Source: a virus
Virus record (IMG/VR): IMGVR_UViG_3300023174_000042
Location: 208,577 to 272,576 of that record
Reading direction: 5' to 3' (one strand)
DNA: 64,000 nt
The position numbers were made by a program, and so were the translations under genes. Position 1 is the first letter of the stretch; each line of letters opens with the position of its first letter. The notes under the pieces are model-generated. The model was not told the DNA's origin. It saw only the letters and a program-made list of their open reading frames with translations, and ran no database searches. Shown in pieces: positions 15,221-24,151 of this stretch.

Positions 15221-15877
15221 TCAATAAAAAGACTTAATATACCACTGTAATATCTCTTTTGTGAGTCTATTTATCCTATTTGTTGCTGATTGCGGTGTAA
15301 TTTCTTTATTTTGTCGTTCTAAATCAGTAATTGACGCTGAAATCATAATATTTCTGACATTTTCACCCATATCTATGATTTTTTCGATCAATTCTTCGTC
15401 ATTATCGTCTAAATCTCGTTGCATTCGGTATAAATCGAAGTATTTTGTTAGATATTCTTTAGTTTGACCTAAAATTTGACCTGATTGTAGCATATTTACT
15501 ACTCCTAACTCTCTAATTGCCATTAAAAAGTCTAAAACATATTGTAAATCAGCCTTTTTAAACAATTTTGACCACTCATGGTGTCTAATTAGATCATCTA
15601 AGTCAGTAAAACGGGCTTCTTGGAGGTTTTTTTGATTAAATTCAGGATCTAACATCCAAATATCACCTTGTGGGAGTAAAGATAAAGAAGAAATGACATT
15701 TCCATTGTCATCATACCACTCTACATCATACTTATAATTAAATTCTGACCCAAAACCAGGTTGTTCACCAATTTTTTTTACCTTTCCTTTGGTTCCTGTA
15801 TCAAGATCTTCACCTGGCATGTATATTAATACAATACGATCACCTTCTTTTAACTTAGGATTTTGTTTTTTATTCAT
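15221..15877 (-). CDS. Protein with SH3/KOW-like N-terminal domain
   Basis: A 218-residue protein. Residues 8-75 resemble a small beta-barrel (K-E-G-D-R-I-V-L-I-Y-M-P-G-E, T-G-T-K-G-K-V-K-K-I-G, Y-D-V-E-W-Y-D-D-N-G) of SH3/KOW type, as in DUF4314-like phage proteins. The rest is helical. There is no tag, but ATATTTAT lies exactly 4 bases before the ATG, so it may be expressed with the virion genes. It starts 15 bases after the end of the T9SS-type gene. Confidence 0.6.
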   Translation of the reverse strand: MNKKQNPKLKEGDRIVLIYMPGEDLDTGTKGKVKKIGEQPGFGSEFNYKYDVEWYDDNGNVISSLSLLPQGDIWMLDPEFNQKNLQEARFTDLDDLIRHHEWSKLFKKADLQYVLDFLMAIRELGVVNMLQSGQILGQTKEYLTKYFDLYRMQRDLDDNDEELIEKIIDMGENVRNIMISASITDLERQNKEITPQSATNRINRLTKEILQWYIKSFY

Positions 15878-15881
15878 ATAA

Positions 15882-15889
15882 ATAAATAT
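15882..15889 (-). promoter_or_regulatory. ATATTTAT start-proximal box
   Basis: Exactly 4 bases upstream of the ATG at 15877. Confidence 0.5.
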
Positions 15890-15892
15890 CTT

Positions 15893-18340
15893 TTATCTGA
15901 TAAGTGTGAAATTTCCTAAAAACTCTTTAACTTCATCAGTTTTAGGAGATTTAAACCTTAATTTCCAAGTATATATCCCATCTTGACACATAAAATTGTT
16001 ATAAGTCCCATCCCAACCTTCATAGGGATTAAAAGATTCCCAAATAATTTGACCCCAACGATTATAAATAACAAAAGTATAGTTAAAAATGTCCACACCA
16101 CTAGTAATTACTGGTTTAAGTATATTATTTCTTTCATCACCGTCAGGAGTAAAGGCATTTGGTATGTAAAATATTTCATTTGGACACAATTCTAAAGTAA
16201 TTGTAAAGTTTTCTGGGTTAGAAACACAACCATTATTCCATCTAACCCCTTGAAAAGTAAAAATTCCATCTGTATTCCATGTATGTGTTAATATATTTGA
16301 AGTAATTGTGTCTCCAAACACATACCATTGGTTAAAACCTCCCCCAACTGACGATAAATTAAAGAAATCTGTTAGAGTGTCTCCTTCACAAATTTGATGA
16401 TAAGTAAAATTTTGATCAGAAATACCGTTTGTAATTGGTAAAACACTTGGTCTTGGGTAAACTTGAACATGAATGGAATCAAAAAACCAACATCCCGATT
16501 GATTATACATGTAATAAACGGTATCAATACCAATAAATCCGTTATCAGGACAATATTGACTATTCCAAACATTCAAACCATTAAAAATTCCACCTTGAGG
16601 AGTTGCATTTAGGTTAATACAGTTATTGTATTCGCAAAACGGACCCATAGGTGTTATATTTGGTATAACATTTAAGTCGTAAATTGTAAAAGTTTGTGGT
16701 TGAGATTGACAACCCAACTGATTAACACCAATAACTGATAAAGTATTTGCGTAAAGTCCGCTATTTACACCTGAAACATTTAAGTTTATTGAATTTGGAG
16801 ATTGACCTAAAGTTATAACCCCAATTTGTGAAGTCCAATTATATGTTAAATTTAAAAAATTACTTGTAACGTTGTATAAATTACTTGTAGAATTGAAACA
16901 CACTGTATCAAATCCAGTTATTGGGTTGATTGTAACTTGTGGTGGGTTATTTAATGTTGTTGTTTGATTAGAAACACACCCATTTAGGTCAGTAACAACA
17001 ACAGAATAGTTTCCAAAACATAAATTAGTCGCTGTTTGTGTTGTTTGACCATTACTCCATAAATAAGTATAAGGAGCAAGACCACTTATAGGGTTAACTG
17101 TTGCAGATCCATTACAATCATTAAAACAAACAGGATCTGTTGGCGTAATTGTTGGTTGTTGTAATGGTGGTGGATTATTTAAAGTTGTTGCTCCATTATA
17201 AACACAGCCGGATCCATCAGTTAATGTAAATGTATAGTTTCCCGAACAAAGGTTATTTAAAGTTAATGTGTTTCCACCCATATTCCAAATAATATTAAAT
17301 GGTTGAGTCCCCCCAATAGGAGTAACAACAACAGATCCGTTGCAACCATTATTACACAAAGGATCAATTGGTGTAATTGTAGGGGGTGGTAAATTAGGGG
17401 TTAAAGTGACATGAATTGTGTCAGGACCTAACCCTACACCAACATTACAAACGGACCACCCAGCATTACAAGTTGGATATACAGGAATACAAGTATAATA
17501 CGCTCCTTGTGGTGGAGGATTTACAACTATTGATAAACCCGTTCCAATTGAATTAACATTTCCAACCTGAAACCACGTATAAGTCGGAGTTACAGTTGGT
17601 CCTTGTGGTGTATAACGATAAGAGTTATTAATTGTCGACCATTGTGTTGAATTTCTTCCTGGAACTGTAACTGCTGACGTTCCTAATAAATCGTGAATAC
17701 CTTGAACTGCGGTTCCTCCTGCCCACTGCGGACAATTTGGTTTATTTGCAATATGATTTTCAATAATGTTTGTTGATTCATATATTACAATATGAAATGT
17801 TCCTTGTAGATTAGTGCATGAAAACATTGGGACTCCGACCCAACTAACAACTAATTTTCTACAAGGAGCTGTTCCTGAAACTTGATATTTAATTTGACCT
17901 CCAAGACCAGGATTCCAATCTTGCCAAGGTCCCATAATACAATTTTTTGGTATTGTAATTCCAGCATTCGGAATAGACGCTGATGTAAAAGTTGTTGGCT
18001 GATTTGAACTAAATGAAATCCACCCATTAGACCCGATATAAAATTGATTATAAGTCTGACCATAAAAACAAAAATTAAAACCAATGTTAAATGGACCTGT
18101 TTGCGAATCATCGGTTAAAAAAACGTTTGTTCCTGTATTATTTTGAGCAACATAAGGGATATTTGTTACTCCGTAAGATGTGGTTTGTTTTGGTTGAGAT
18201 CCAGGTCCACACTGAGATAAGTCGGCCGTTAATGTTGTTTGATTTACACCACAAGGTAAAGTTAAATCAGGCCCTAAATACGGACAATACTGTGAGTATA
18301 TAAAAAGGGGAAACAAAAATAGAATTAATAATTTTTTCAT
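15893..18340 (-). CDS. Exported SprB-repeat protein with T9SS type B C-terminus
   Basis: An 815-residue secreted protein. Residues 1-17 are a signal peptide ending Y-S-Q. A beta-rich domain (D-S-Q-T-G-P-F-N-I-G-F-N-F-C-F-Y-G) follows. At about 320-480 lie two SprB-like repeats, each with P-x-C-x-x-x-C-N-G-S and a late G-N-Y. The last 90 residues are the gliding-motility CHU_C domain: I-P-N-A-F-T-P-D-G-D, Y-N-R-W-G, D-G-I-Y-T-W-K. That domain directs type IX secretion and surface attachment in Bacteroidota. On a phage genome this suggests a surface protein displayed by the infected host. No ATATTTAT box is seen. Confidence 0.85.
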   Translation of the reverse strand: MKKLLILFLFPLFIYSQYCPYLGPDLTLPCGVNQTTLTADLSQCGPGSQPKQTTSYGVTNIPYVAQNNTGTNVFLTDDSQTGPFNIGFNFCFYGQTYNQFYIGSNGWISFSSNQPTTFTSASIPNAGITIPKNCIMGPWQDWNPGLGGQIKYQVSGTAPCRKLVVSWVGVPMFSCTNLQGTFHIVIYESTNIIENHIANKPNCPQWAGGTAVQGIHDLLGTSAVTVPGRNSTQWSTINNSYRYTPQGPTVTPTYTWFQVGNVNSIGTGLSIVVNPPPQGAYYTCIPVYPTCNAGWSVCNVGVGLGPDTIHVTLTPNLPPPTITPIDPLCNNGCNGSVVVTPIGGTQPFNIIWNMGGNTLTLNNLCSGNYTFTLTDGSGCVYNGATTLNNPPPLQQPTITPTDPVCFNDCNGSATVNPISGLAPYTYLWSNGQTTQTATNLCFGNYSVVVTDLNGCVSNQTTTLNNPPQVTINPITGFDTVCFNSTSNLYNVTSNFLNLTYNWTSQIGVITLGQSPNSINLNVSGVNSGLYANTLSVIGVNQLGCQSQPQTFTIYDLNVIPNITPMGPFCEYNNCINLNATPQGGIFNGLNVWNSQYCPDNGFIGIDTVYYMYNQSGCWFFDSIHVQVYPRPSVLPITNGISDQNFTYHQICEGDTLTDFFNLSSVGGGFNQWYVFGDTITSNILTHTWNTDGIFTFQGVRWNNGCVSNPENFTITLELCPNEIFYIPNAFTPDGDERNNILKPVITSGVDIFNYTFVIYNRWGQIIWESFNPYEGWDGTYNNFMCQDGIYTWKLRFKSPKTDEVKEFLGNFTLIR

Positions 18341-18407
18341 ATACGATTTACGATATTAAGTTTAGTAAGTTGTTTTTATATGTTAAATGAAAATCTATAA
18401 ATATTAA

Positions 18408-18590
18408 TTACTTTGACTTCCATTCAAGATAAATAGTATGAATAACCATTAAATTAATCAATAAACAAAGAGAAGTTTCTAAAGCCCAATGCCAATTAAC
18501 TTGTGTCATTCCTAAATGAACCCCAAACCACATAAATGATCCGTATTTGTTCATTACTGTAATATAAAAGTATCTTAAAAAATTTTTCAT
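18408..18590 (-). CDS. Small two-helix membrane protein
   Basis: A 60-residue protein rich in Trp, Phe and Leu, with hydrophobic stretches at about residues 17-28 and 37-53 and a basic tail E-W-K-S-K. ATATTTAT lies 6 bases before the ATG, which supports it as a real gene. It lies between the T9SS-type gene and the plus-strand FKBP gene. Function unknown. Confidence 0.55.
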   Translation of the reverse strand: MKNFLRYFYITVMNKYGSFMWFGVHLGMTQVNWHWALETSLCLLINLMVIHTIYLEWKSK

Positions 18591-18650
18591 TTAATTATAA
18601 ATATCATTTTACAAAAACATTTTTTAATAGTATGTTTATTAAAAAAAACT

Positions 18651-19076
18651 ATGAAAATTGTAGACGTAAACAGTTCCGTGACTGTTAATTACACGGGTAA
18701 ATTAGAAGATGGTTCAATTTTTGATTCTTCATTAAACGAAGGTCGTGAACCATTATCAGCAACTTTGGGTCAAGGTTCTTTAATTCCTGGGTTTGAAAAA
18801 GGATTACTTGGCATGACCGAAGGAGAAACCAAGACAATTACAATTCCTTTTTCTGAAGGTTATGGCGATATTAATCCTGATTTGATTGCTGAAGTCCCAA
18901 AAGACAGAGCACCTGAAGGCGTTACAGAAGGACAGATGCTTCAAACTATGACTAATCAAGGACCATTAAATGTTATTGTAAAAGAAATCAAAGAAGAAAG
19001 TTTGGTAATTGATGGTAACCACCCATTAGCAGGTAAAGATTTAATTTTTGATTTGGAGTTAATTTCCGTAGAGTAA
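18651..19076 (+). CDS. FKBP-type peptidyl-prolyl isomerase, SlyD-like
   Basis: A 141-residue enzyme that would speed proline isomerisation and help folding in the cytoplasm. Family motifs are clear: V-N-Y-T-G-K-L-E-D-G-S-I-F-D-S-S, then F-E-K-G-L-L-G-M-T-E-G-E, then G-Y-G-D, and the SlyD-type end D-G-N-H-P-L-A-G-K-D-L-I-F-D-L. The insert between the FKBP halves fits SlyD. The His-rich metal tail of E. coli SlyD is missing. It is plus-strand, without a tag, and could aid folding of phage proteins. Confidence 0.85.
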   Translation: MKIVDVNSSVTVNYTGKLEDGSIFDSSLNEGREPLSATLGQGSLIPGFEKGLLGMTEGETKTITIPFSEGYGDINPDLIAEVPKDRAPEGVTEGQMLQTMTNQGPLNVIVKEIKEESLVIDGNHPLAGKDLIFDLELISVE

Positions 19077-19127
19077 TTTTTTTATTTCAATTTATTTTTA
19101 TATATTTGTTTTATAACAACTATAAAA

Positions 19128-19135
19128 ATATTTAT
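19128..19135 (+). promoter_or_regulatory. ATATTTAT start-proximal box
   Basis: Exactly 4 bases upstream of the ATG at 19140. It is a plus-strand example, which shows that the box is orientation-specific (ATATTTAT on the coding strand). Confidence 0.5.
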
Positions 19136-19139
19136 TGAT

Positions 19140-19466
19140 ATGAATAATTTAAATAAAGAAATTGATTTATATAAAGACTTAAAAAAGAATGAACTAAAAA
19201 AAGTAATTCGACAATATAAATTTTTGTCTTTTACGAATAGTGAACTTTTTTATTTTTTATACACATTTCTTATATGTGGATTGGTTTTTTTCTTTTTTGT
19301 TGAGATATCTTTAAAGAATGTTTTTGTGTTAGTGTTATTTCACTATATTTTTATGTGGGAACTAATTTACAATTTAACAAAATTTAGATCTACAGATAAA
19401 AAAGAGAAAAAAGAGATAGATCAAATAATCCATACTCTTGAAAAATATCTTAAAGATAAAAATTAA
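19140..19466 (+). CDS. Two-TM membrane protein
   Basis: A 108-residue protein. A basic N-terminal helix (residues 1-28, Lys-rich) is followed by two adjacent membrane helices rich in Phe and Val (about 38-55 and 60-78), then a basic C-terminal helix. No tag or family is recognised. A bidirectional terminator follows the stop at once. Confidence 0.6.
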   Translation: MNNLNKEIDLYKDLKKNELKKVIRQYKFLSFTNSELFYFLYTFLICGLVFFFFVEISLKNVFVLVLFHYIFMWELIYNLTKFRSTDKKEKKEIDQIIHTLEKYLKDKN

Positions 19467-19490
19467 AACCCCTTTTTAAGAGGGGTTTTT
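19464..19490. terminator. Bidirectional terminator
   Basis: AAAACCCCTT and AAGAGGGGTTTTTT form a hairpin between two convergent genes (19140-19466 and 19493-20020). Confidence 0.85.
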
Positions 19491-19492
19491 TA

Positions 19493-20020
19493 TTATCTAC
19501 CTAATCTTGTGTCTCTATCTACTCGTCCTTTAAGCGCTAATAGTAATCCTGCAAATACCATTGCTGCGGATACTGGACCACCACCCATTTTGTCAACATA
19601 ATCATGAACTTGGATCATAAGTTCACCAGCGTCAGTATATCCCATTGCTTGACTAATCATACCCAAAGCACCGGCTCCCATCATACCTAATCCACCTCTC
19701 ATCATTGCTTTTTCTTTGAATGATTTCATTCTGTCTGAAATATCCTCTCTTAGAAACATTTCAGTTAAACCTTCAACTTCTTGATTGCTAACAATATCTT
19801 CCAAATCTTCAATTTCTTCGTCATCCAATCTTCTTAATTTCTTTTCGAAAAAGTCAGCAATTGTGTTTACTACTTCAGATTTATCCATTTTACTGTAATC
19901 ACTTTCATTATCCATTTCGTGATCATCAGATTCCATGCCCATTTCATTTTGAGTTTCGATAATAATTCTTTTGATTAAAGAATGAAACTCTGATTCTGTA
20001 AGTCTAATTTTTCTTCCCAT
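19493..20020 (-). CDS. Tagged virion protein with hydrophobic C-terminus
   Basis: A 175-residue protein with a clear tag (K-I-R-L-T-E-S-E-F-H-S-L-I-K-R-I-I-I-E-T), cut expected after I-I-I-E. An acidic middle (D-D-E-E-I-E-D-L-E-D) precedes a Gly/Met/Ala-rich hydrophobic segment (G-G-L-G-M-M-G-A-G-A-L-G) and a possible membrane helix near residues 150-165. It could act on membranes after delivery. TATTTATAAA precedes the start. It stands alone with a terminator downstream. Confidence 0.65.
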   Translation of the reverse strand: MGRKIRLTESEFHSLIKRIIIETQNEMGMESDDHEMDNESDYSKMDKSEVVNTIADFFEKKLRRLDDEEIEDLEDIVSNQEVEGLTEMFLREDISDRMKSFKEKAMMRGGLGMMGAGALGMISQAMGYTDAGELMIQVHDYVDKMGGGPVSAAMVFAGLLLALKGRVDRDTRLGR

Positions 20021-20073
20021 TTTTTTATTTTATTTATAAATATATTGTTATTTGAAATAAATTGGTATTTAAT

Positions 20074-20925
20074 TTATTTTTTTTGAATTGAGATTTTATA
20101 TTTGTATTCGTTTGCTACACCCAAATTCAAATTTTTCGATTTTCCCCATTTTTTAATTATTTGTTCAAGTTCTGAAACATAAATTTCAGGAACTTTGGTG
20201 GCAACTCTAATTTGTTTTACATTAGTTGGATTTGGTGTTGGATTTGGAATTATATCATTTTTTTTAGGAGCATTTTTTTGATATAAATAACCAGGAGTTC
20301 TTGTATTGTCACCAATGTCACCTTTAGGGTCAATATCTATCATTTTAGTTCCTGAAATAACCATATTAACATTTTGTGCAGTTTCTGGATTATCAAAATT
20401 TGAAACTTTAGCGGTGCCTTTTACAATCTTTACGTTTGGTAAATTCAAACTATTTAAATATGCGACCATGTTGTCTCTTCTTTTTGCGGCTAACTCTTCA
20501 TTTTTTTTCTTAGCCTCAGGAGATCCTGCTTTGAAATTACCCCATTGTGTATCGGAACTTGATCCGTTCACTGTCACAGTTCCACCTCCTTGTTGATTTA
20601 TATTTCGGATTTGAAAAACCGCATCTTTAACTTTTTGTGAATTCGGGTCGATTTGATCTTGTCCCGATTTAAAATTGTTACTACCTTCAACTTTTATAAC
20701 TTGTGGAATACTTCCTTTTTTTCCTAAAGCTCTCATTCTATCCACACTACTCATAGAACTATTTGGATAATTTGCGTAATCTGTTGTAGTCATCAGAGGC
20801 CCTTTGTAATTTTTGTCGAACATATTTGTTTTATCATCTTCTGTTATTGATTTGCCAGACTTTTTAAACTCATGTAGGAGTAAAATTCTTTTTTTTTCGT
20901 AATTATCAACTTTTAAACTTTTCAT
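20074..20925 (-). CDS. Tagged virion protein with OmpA-like domain
   Basis: A 283-residue protein. The N-terminus (K-S-L-K-V-D-N-Y-E-K-K-R-I-L-L-L-H-E-F) is a tag variant, with S-I-T-E at about 27 as a possible cut. Residues about 90-195 resemble an OmpA/MotB peptidoglycan-associating fold: V-T-V-N-G-S-S-S-D-T-Q-W-G, then N-E-E-L-A-A-K-R-R-D-N-M-V-A-Y-L. A Pro/Asn linker follows. It may bind the host cell wall or be a structural head protein; the assignment is moderate. Confidence 0.6.
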   Translation of the reverse strand: MKSLKVDNYEKKRILLLHEFKKSGKSITEDDKTNMFDKNYKGPLMTTTDYANYPNSSMSSVDRMRALGKKGSIPQVIKVEGSNNFKSGQDQIDPNSQKVKDAVFQIRNINQQGGGTVTVNGSSSDTQWGNFKAGSPEAKKKNEELAAKRRDNMVAYLNSLNLPNVKIVKGTAKVSNFDNPETAQNVNMVISGTKMIDIDPKGDIGDNTRTPGYLYQKNAPKKNDIIPNPTPNPTNVKQIRVATKVPEIYVSELEQIIKKWGKSKNLNLGVANEYKYKISIQKK

Positions 20926-20972
20926 ACTTTTGTTTTATAATAAATATTCAGAAATTTTTATTTATTTATTGT

Positions 20973-21464
20973 TTATAATAAATCATTAAGATTTTTCCAT
21001 TTTTTACATTTACTTTTTTTGGGAATCATGGCCACAATGATAATGATTAAAATAAAAATTCCAATCGCAATTAAAATTCCAGGAGAGACCGCAATTGTTC
21101 CTATCATAATTGCCTCAGTTAGTTGTTCTTTTACTTCTTCCTTTTTCTGAGATTTTTTTAATGATAAAAAGGCATCCTTAACTTTTTTGAATGTTTCTTT
21201 CAATTTTGTTTTATTTTGTGGGTCATGAGCCCAATCCCAAATTTTGGATAAAATTGTGTCATGTTCTTGATTTCCGGTTTTTGGAGGAGAGCAAATAGGA
21301 TTGGATTTATCCAAAACATTTTTAACTTCAACATTCAAACCTTCCAAATTTGACAAATTTTGTATTTTACTTAAATCCGATGCTTGATCTATTTTTGTTT
21401 CCTCTTCATTTAACAAACCCATCATTTGTCTAATTGTATTTATTTCATTTAATAAATTATTCAT
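20973..21464 (-). CDS. Tagged virion protein with C-terminal TM
   Basis: A 163-residue protein. The tag is of the N-E-I-x-x-I-R-x-M-M-G-L-L type (L-L-N-E-I-N-T-I-R-Q-M-M-G-L-L-N-E-E), cut expected after L-L-N-E at residue 19. The middle is helical and charged. A long hydrophobic segment (residues about 122-148, G-I-L-I-A-I-G-I-F-I-L-I) would span a membrane and is followed by a basic Cys-containing tail. No known family. Confidence 0.65.
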   Translation of the reverse strand: MNNLLNEINTIRQMMGLLNEEETKIDQASDLSKIQNLSNLEGLNVEVKNVLDKSNPICSPPKTGNQEHDTILSKIWDWAHDPQNKTKLKETFKKVKDAFLSLKKSQKKEEVKEQLTEAIMIGTIAVSPGILIAIGIFILIIIIVAMIPKKSKCKKWKNLNDLL

Positions 21465-21486
21465 TTTGATTTTTTTTTAATAAATA

Positions 21487-21825
21487 TTACTTTTTTACAA
21501 AACAGAAAGGTTTTCCGTCTTTCATTATTGTAATACCAAGTTCGTCTGAAGGTGCTTTAGGATCAAATGTTAAATCAACATTATTAACTCTCTTACTTTC
21601 TTCATCTTTTAGAGAGTGTGTGTTGAAAGAAACCATGGTTGTATCTGACTTCATCATCATAGAAAAACAATCAGGAAGTATGTTAAAATCAGGAATAGGT
21701 CGTCTGTAATCCATTTTATCGGGCTGAACACCTGGTAGGTTAGAAAATTCCATTTCATTTATTAATTGTCCTCTTTTGTAGTCAAGAAGATATTTGATTT
21801 GAGACAGTTGTTCTTGGATATTCAT
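21487..21825 (-). CDS. Tagged virion protein, unknown function
   Basis: A 112-residue protein from the ATG at 21825, chosen because ATATTTAT lies exactly 4 bases upstream and translation gives a tag (N-I-Q-E-Q-L-S-Q-I-K-Y-L-L ... L-I-N-E), cut expected after L-I-N-E at about residue 24. The rest is beta-rich with P-D-F-N-I-L-P-D-C-F-S and no known motif. Confidence 0.6.
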   Translation of the reverse strand: MNIQEQLSQIKYLLDYKRGQLINEMEFSNLPGVQPDKMDYRRPIPDFNILPDCFSMMMKSDTTMVSFNTHSLKDEESKRVNNVDLTFDPKAPSDELGITIMKDGKPFCFVKK

Positions 21826-21829
21826 ATAA

Positions 21830-21837
21830 ATAAATAT
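21830..21837 (-). promoter_or_regulatory. ATATTTAT start-proximal box
   Basis: Exactly 4 bases upstream of the ATG at 21825; it overlaps the stop codon of the gene ahead. Confidence 0.5.
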
Positions 21838-22151
21838 CACAAAGGTAGTTCTTCAAAAAAGTCAATATATTCAACTCCTTTAAAAATCATTTGTTCTGAA
21901 TATCTTTCTTTAATCCAAATTGAAAATTGTTTAATAAATTCGTCTCGGTGAAGCGGAATAAAAGATGAAAAATCAAGTTCTATGTCCCTTAAAGTTTTAA
22001 TTTCTTTAGTAGAAGGGTAATAAACAATTAGAGGTGAATTTTTATTGTCTATTGTATAAAATATGAAAACCATTTTACCAAAAAATTTTGATTCTACGGG
22101 AAATAACTCACCGTAAACCAAATCAAATAATTTCATACTTGCCTTTTTCAT
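21837..22151 (-). CDS. Hypothetical protein
   Basis: A 104-residue soluble protein with an aromatic, beta-rich sequence (F-F-G-K-M-V-F-I-F-Y-T-I) and no tag. I take the ATG at 22151 as start because a TATATTTG box ends 6 bases upstream and a longer frame would begin inside that box. Function unknown. Confidence 0.55.
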   Translation of the reverse strand: MKKASMKLFDLVYGELFPVESKFFGKMVFIFYTIDNKNSPLIVYYPSTKEIKTLRDIELDFSSFIPLHRDEFIKQFSIWIKERYSEQMIFKGVEYIDFFEELPL

Positions 22152-22157
22152 TCTAAA

Positions 22158-22165
22158 CAAATATA
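22158..22165 (-). promoter_or_regulatory. Bacteroidota-type -7 box TATATTTG
   Basis: TAnnTTTG match 6 bases upstream of the ATG at 22151. Confidence 0.5.
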
Positions 22166-22183
22166 AAATAAAAAAATCAAAAA

Positions 22184-22660
22184 TTAAACTTCTCTAATGT
22201 CGTCAATCCAATCATCAACCCAATCAGAATCGATTACTTCTGAATCAATTTCTTCACCATTATACGGTTCATAAAAACCATCAGATTGCATTTCTTGTAA
22301 CATACCTTTTGTTATTGGAATATAACTATCATATGTGTTTAAATATGTGTCTTGAATTCTTGCGTTTCTTTCGTAAACATGAGTAATTTCATAACTTTTC
22401 AACTTAGGTCTTTTGATTGGTTCAGTTGCGAACTCAGGATTTTCAAGTAAAATGTAAATAATGTAAGTAACATCTTCGAACTCAGATTCTAAACCAAAAG
22501 TTTCTAATTCTGATTCAATTGGTCCGTAAGCCTCAATAAACCTATCTTCATAATCTTCAAGTAGATCATCTAAAGACACACCTTTATTTTCTAATGTTTC
22601 AACTATACTAATTAAAATTGGTCTAAGCGCTTTATCGGGATATTGTTCTATTTTTCTCAT
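22184..22660 (-). CDS. Acidic hypothetical protein
   Basis: A 158-residue acidic protein ending in D-W-V-D-D-W-I-D-D. No tag, signal or membrane helix. It overlaps the gene at 22657 by 4 bases (ATGA type), so the two are translationally coupled. Function unknown. Confidence 0.6.
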   Translation of the reverse strand: MRKIEQYPDKALRPILISIVETLENKGVSLDDLLEDYEDRFIEAYGPIESELETFGLESEFEDVTYIIYILLENPEFATEPIKRPKLKSYEITHVYERNARIQDTYLNTYDSYIPITKGMLQEMQSDGFYEPYNGEEIDSEVIDSDWVDDWIDDIREV

Positions 22661-23058
22661 AAATTGTCATTAATATTTTTAATTTTTTCATCGTATTCTT
22701 CACTAAATTGTATTTTAACAATTTTAATTCCAATGTATTCATCACCAAAAAAATACGACATTTCTTCTCTAATTAAATTAGTCAAATAATTATTTAATCT
22801 ATAATCTTTATCTAAATTATTTTTTAATGCTTTAAACACATGAAAAATTTTTGTAGCTCTTTCATCACCATCAATAATTTCAACTAGCACATCTAAATAA
22901 TCTTGATATTCTCCAACAGAAATCATTCTTCTTTGACCTGTTATTATAAATTGAAATTGAAAATTTATTTTAAGATCAGTAACAATATCTCCGTCATAAT
23001 CAAAAACCATGTCTTTGATTACATTATTTATTTTTTTTATGTGTTTTTCTGAAATCAT
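22657..23058 (-). CDS. Hypothetical protein, coupled pair
   Basis: A 133-residue protein with alternating charged helices and strands (F-Q-F-I-I-T-G-Q-R-R-M-I-S-V). The opening I-S-E-K-H-I-K-K-I resembles the tags loosely but lacks a clear (L/I)-x-E end. It follows the 23064 gene by 5 bases and overlaps the next by 4. This two-strand 'small alpha/beta domain' style recurs in several tagged genes further on. Confidence 0.6.
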   Translation of the reverse strand: MISEKHIKKINNVIKDMVFDYDGDIVTDLKINFQFQFIITGQRRMISVGEYQDYLDVLVEIIDGDERATKIFHVFKALKNNLDKDYRLNNYLTNLIREEMSYFFGDEYIGIKIVKIQFSEEYDEKIKNINDNL

Positions 23059-23063
23059 ATAAT

Positions 23064-23924
23064 TTACATAAACTTACTTATATAGTAATCAATCAATTCC
23101 TTAATTGGCTCGATTAACAATTTAGGATATTCATTATTTAAAAAATTAATTAGTTCTGAAATAGACTCAAAACTTTTTGGGGTATAACTTGTTTGAAAAC
23201 CTTGATTGTCATACATATCATAATAATCACCAGATTCCCTATCTTCAAAATATCCTCCTTCAACAGGAGTTCTACACTCACCATTCCAATAAGGTGTTGC
23301 AAACCCACTTAACATGTAGTCTGGATTGTAATATTCAAAAGTAATAGCACCACCAAAAGTGTCCCAATTTAGAACTAAATCTACAGTTCCGTCATCAAAA
23401 CTATGTTTTTTATTTACTAAATCAGTATAATTAAAAAGTATTCTAACTAATTTTTCAGCAAAATCACAATTAATATGCATTTTTTTATCTTTTAATAAAA
23501 AAATTATTTGTTCTAAAGATAATCCTGTCAATTCTGAAATTTCTTTAAAATCCATACCATCATTATACATTTTATAAATGAGTTTTGAATTTTTATCAAA
23601 AGTTGATTCATTAATATTTTTTTCTAAACGAGACATAAAGTAATCTTTAATTTTCGTGTAATATTCATTTGTAATATATCGTTGGGTTTGGTTTCTTAAT
23701 GTCACTTTTTCATCTCCTGTAAGTTTTGTTTGATTTGCAATTTCATTTGCTAATTTCATTACAACAGTGGATTCAAATGAACGGTAAAGTCTTTTGTCTA
23801 AAGGAGTGTTATAATTACCTTGTAAGTAACTGTAGACTAAATCCATAGTAGGATCAATTAATCTTTCAATTTCACCGATTCGTCTAATAAGACCAAGTTG
23901 ATTTTCTGAAATTAATATTTTCAT
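23064..23924 (-). CDS. Tagged virion protein, unknown function
   Basis: A 286-residue protein with an ISENQ-type tag (M-K-I-L-I-S-E-N-Q-L-G-L-I-R-R-I-G-E-I-E), cut possible after I-G-E. Residues about 120-140 (M-D-F-K-E-I-S-E-L-T-G-L) look like a small helix-turn-helix. The second half is rich in Tyr, Gly and Asp (E-Y-Y-N-P-D-Y, G-D-Y-Y-D-M-Y-D). GTATTTAT lies 5 bases before the ATG. It heads a short operon with the two genes downstream. Confidence 0.6.
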   Translation of the reverse strand: MKILISENQLGLIRRIGEIERLIDPTMDLVYSYLQGNYNTPLDKRLYRSFESTVVMKLANEIANQTKLTGDEKVTLRNQTQRYITNEYYTKIKDYFMSRLEKNINESTFDKNSKLIYKMYNDGMDFKEISELTGLSLEQIIFLLKDKKMHINCDFAEKLVRILFNYTDLVNKKHSFDDGTVDLVLNWDTFGGAITFEYYNPDYMLSGFATPYWNGECRTPVEGGYFEDRESGDYYDMYDNQGFQTSYTPKSFESISELINFLNNEYPKLLIEPIKELIDYYISKFM

Positions 23925-23980
23925 ATATTATAAATACAGTAGAAAACAAAAAACCCCACTTGTTATAAATGGTGCCAAAC

Positions 23981-24151
23981 TTAAAAAAAAATACTAAACA
24001 GAATATTTTTTAAATCAACCAAAATAAATGGAAAGTATCTATAAACTAAGTAAATTCCTAGTATGATTAAAATTACACGATAAAATTTTTTGATTAGGTA
24101 TCTAACTAAAAGAATTGCTAAAATTAAAAAAATGATAAGAGAAATTGACAT
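23981..24151 (-). CDS. Small two-helix membrane protein (56 aa)
   Basis: A 56-residue frame beginning M-S-I-S-L-I-I-F-L-I-L-A-I-L. Two membrane helices (residues 3-18 and 25-37) are separated by a basic turn R-Y-L-I-K-K-F-Y-R. A TATATTTG box lies 18 bases upstream of the ATG, which supports the call. A weak hairpin with TTTTTT lies just downstream near 23947. Function unknown. Confidence 0.5.
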   Translation of the reverse strand: MSISLIIFLILAILLVRYLIKKFYRVILIILGIYLVYRYFPFILVDLKNILFSIFF

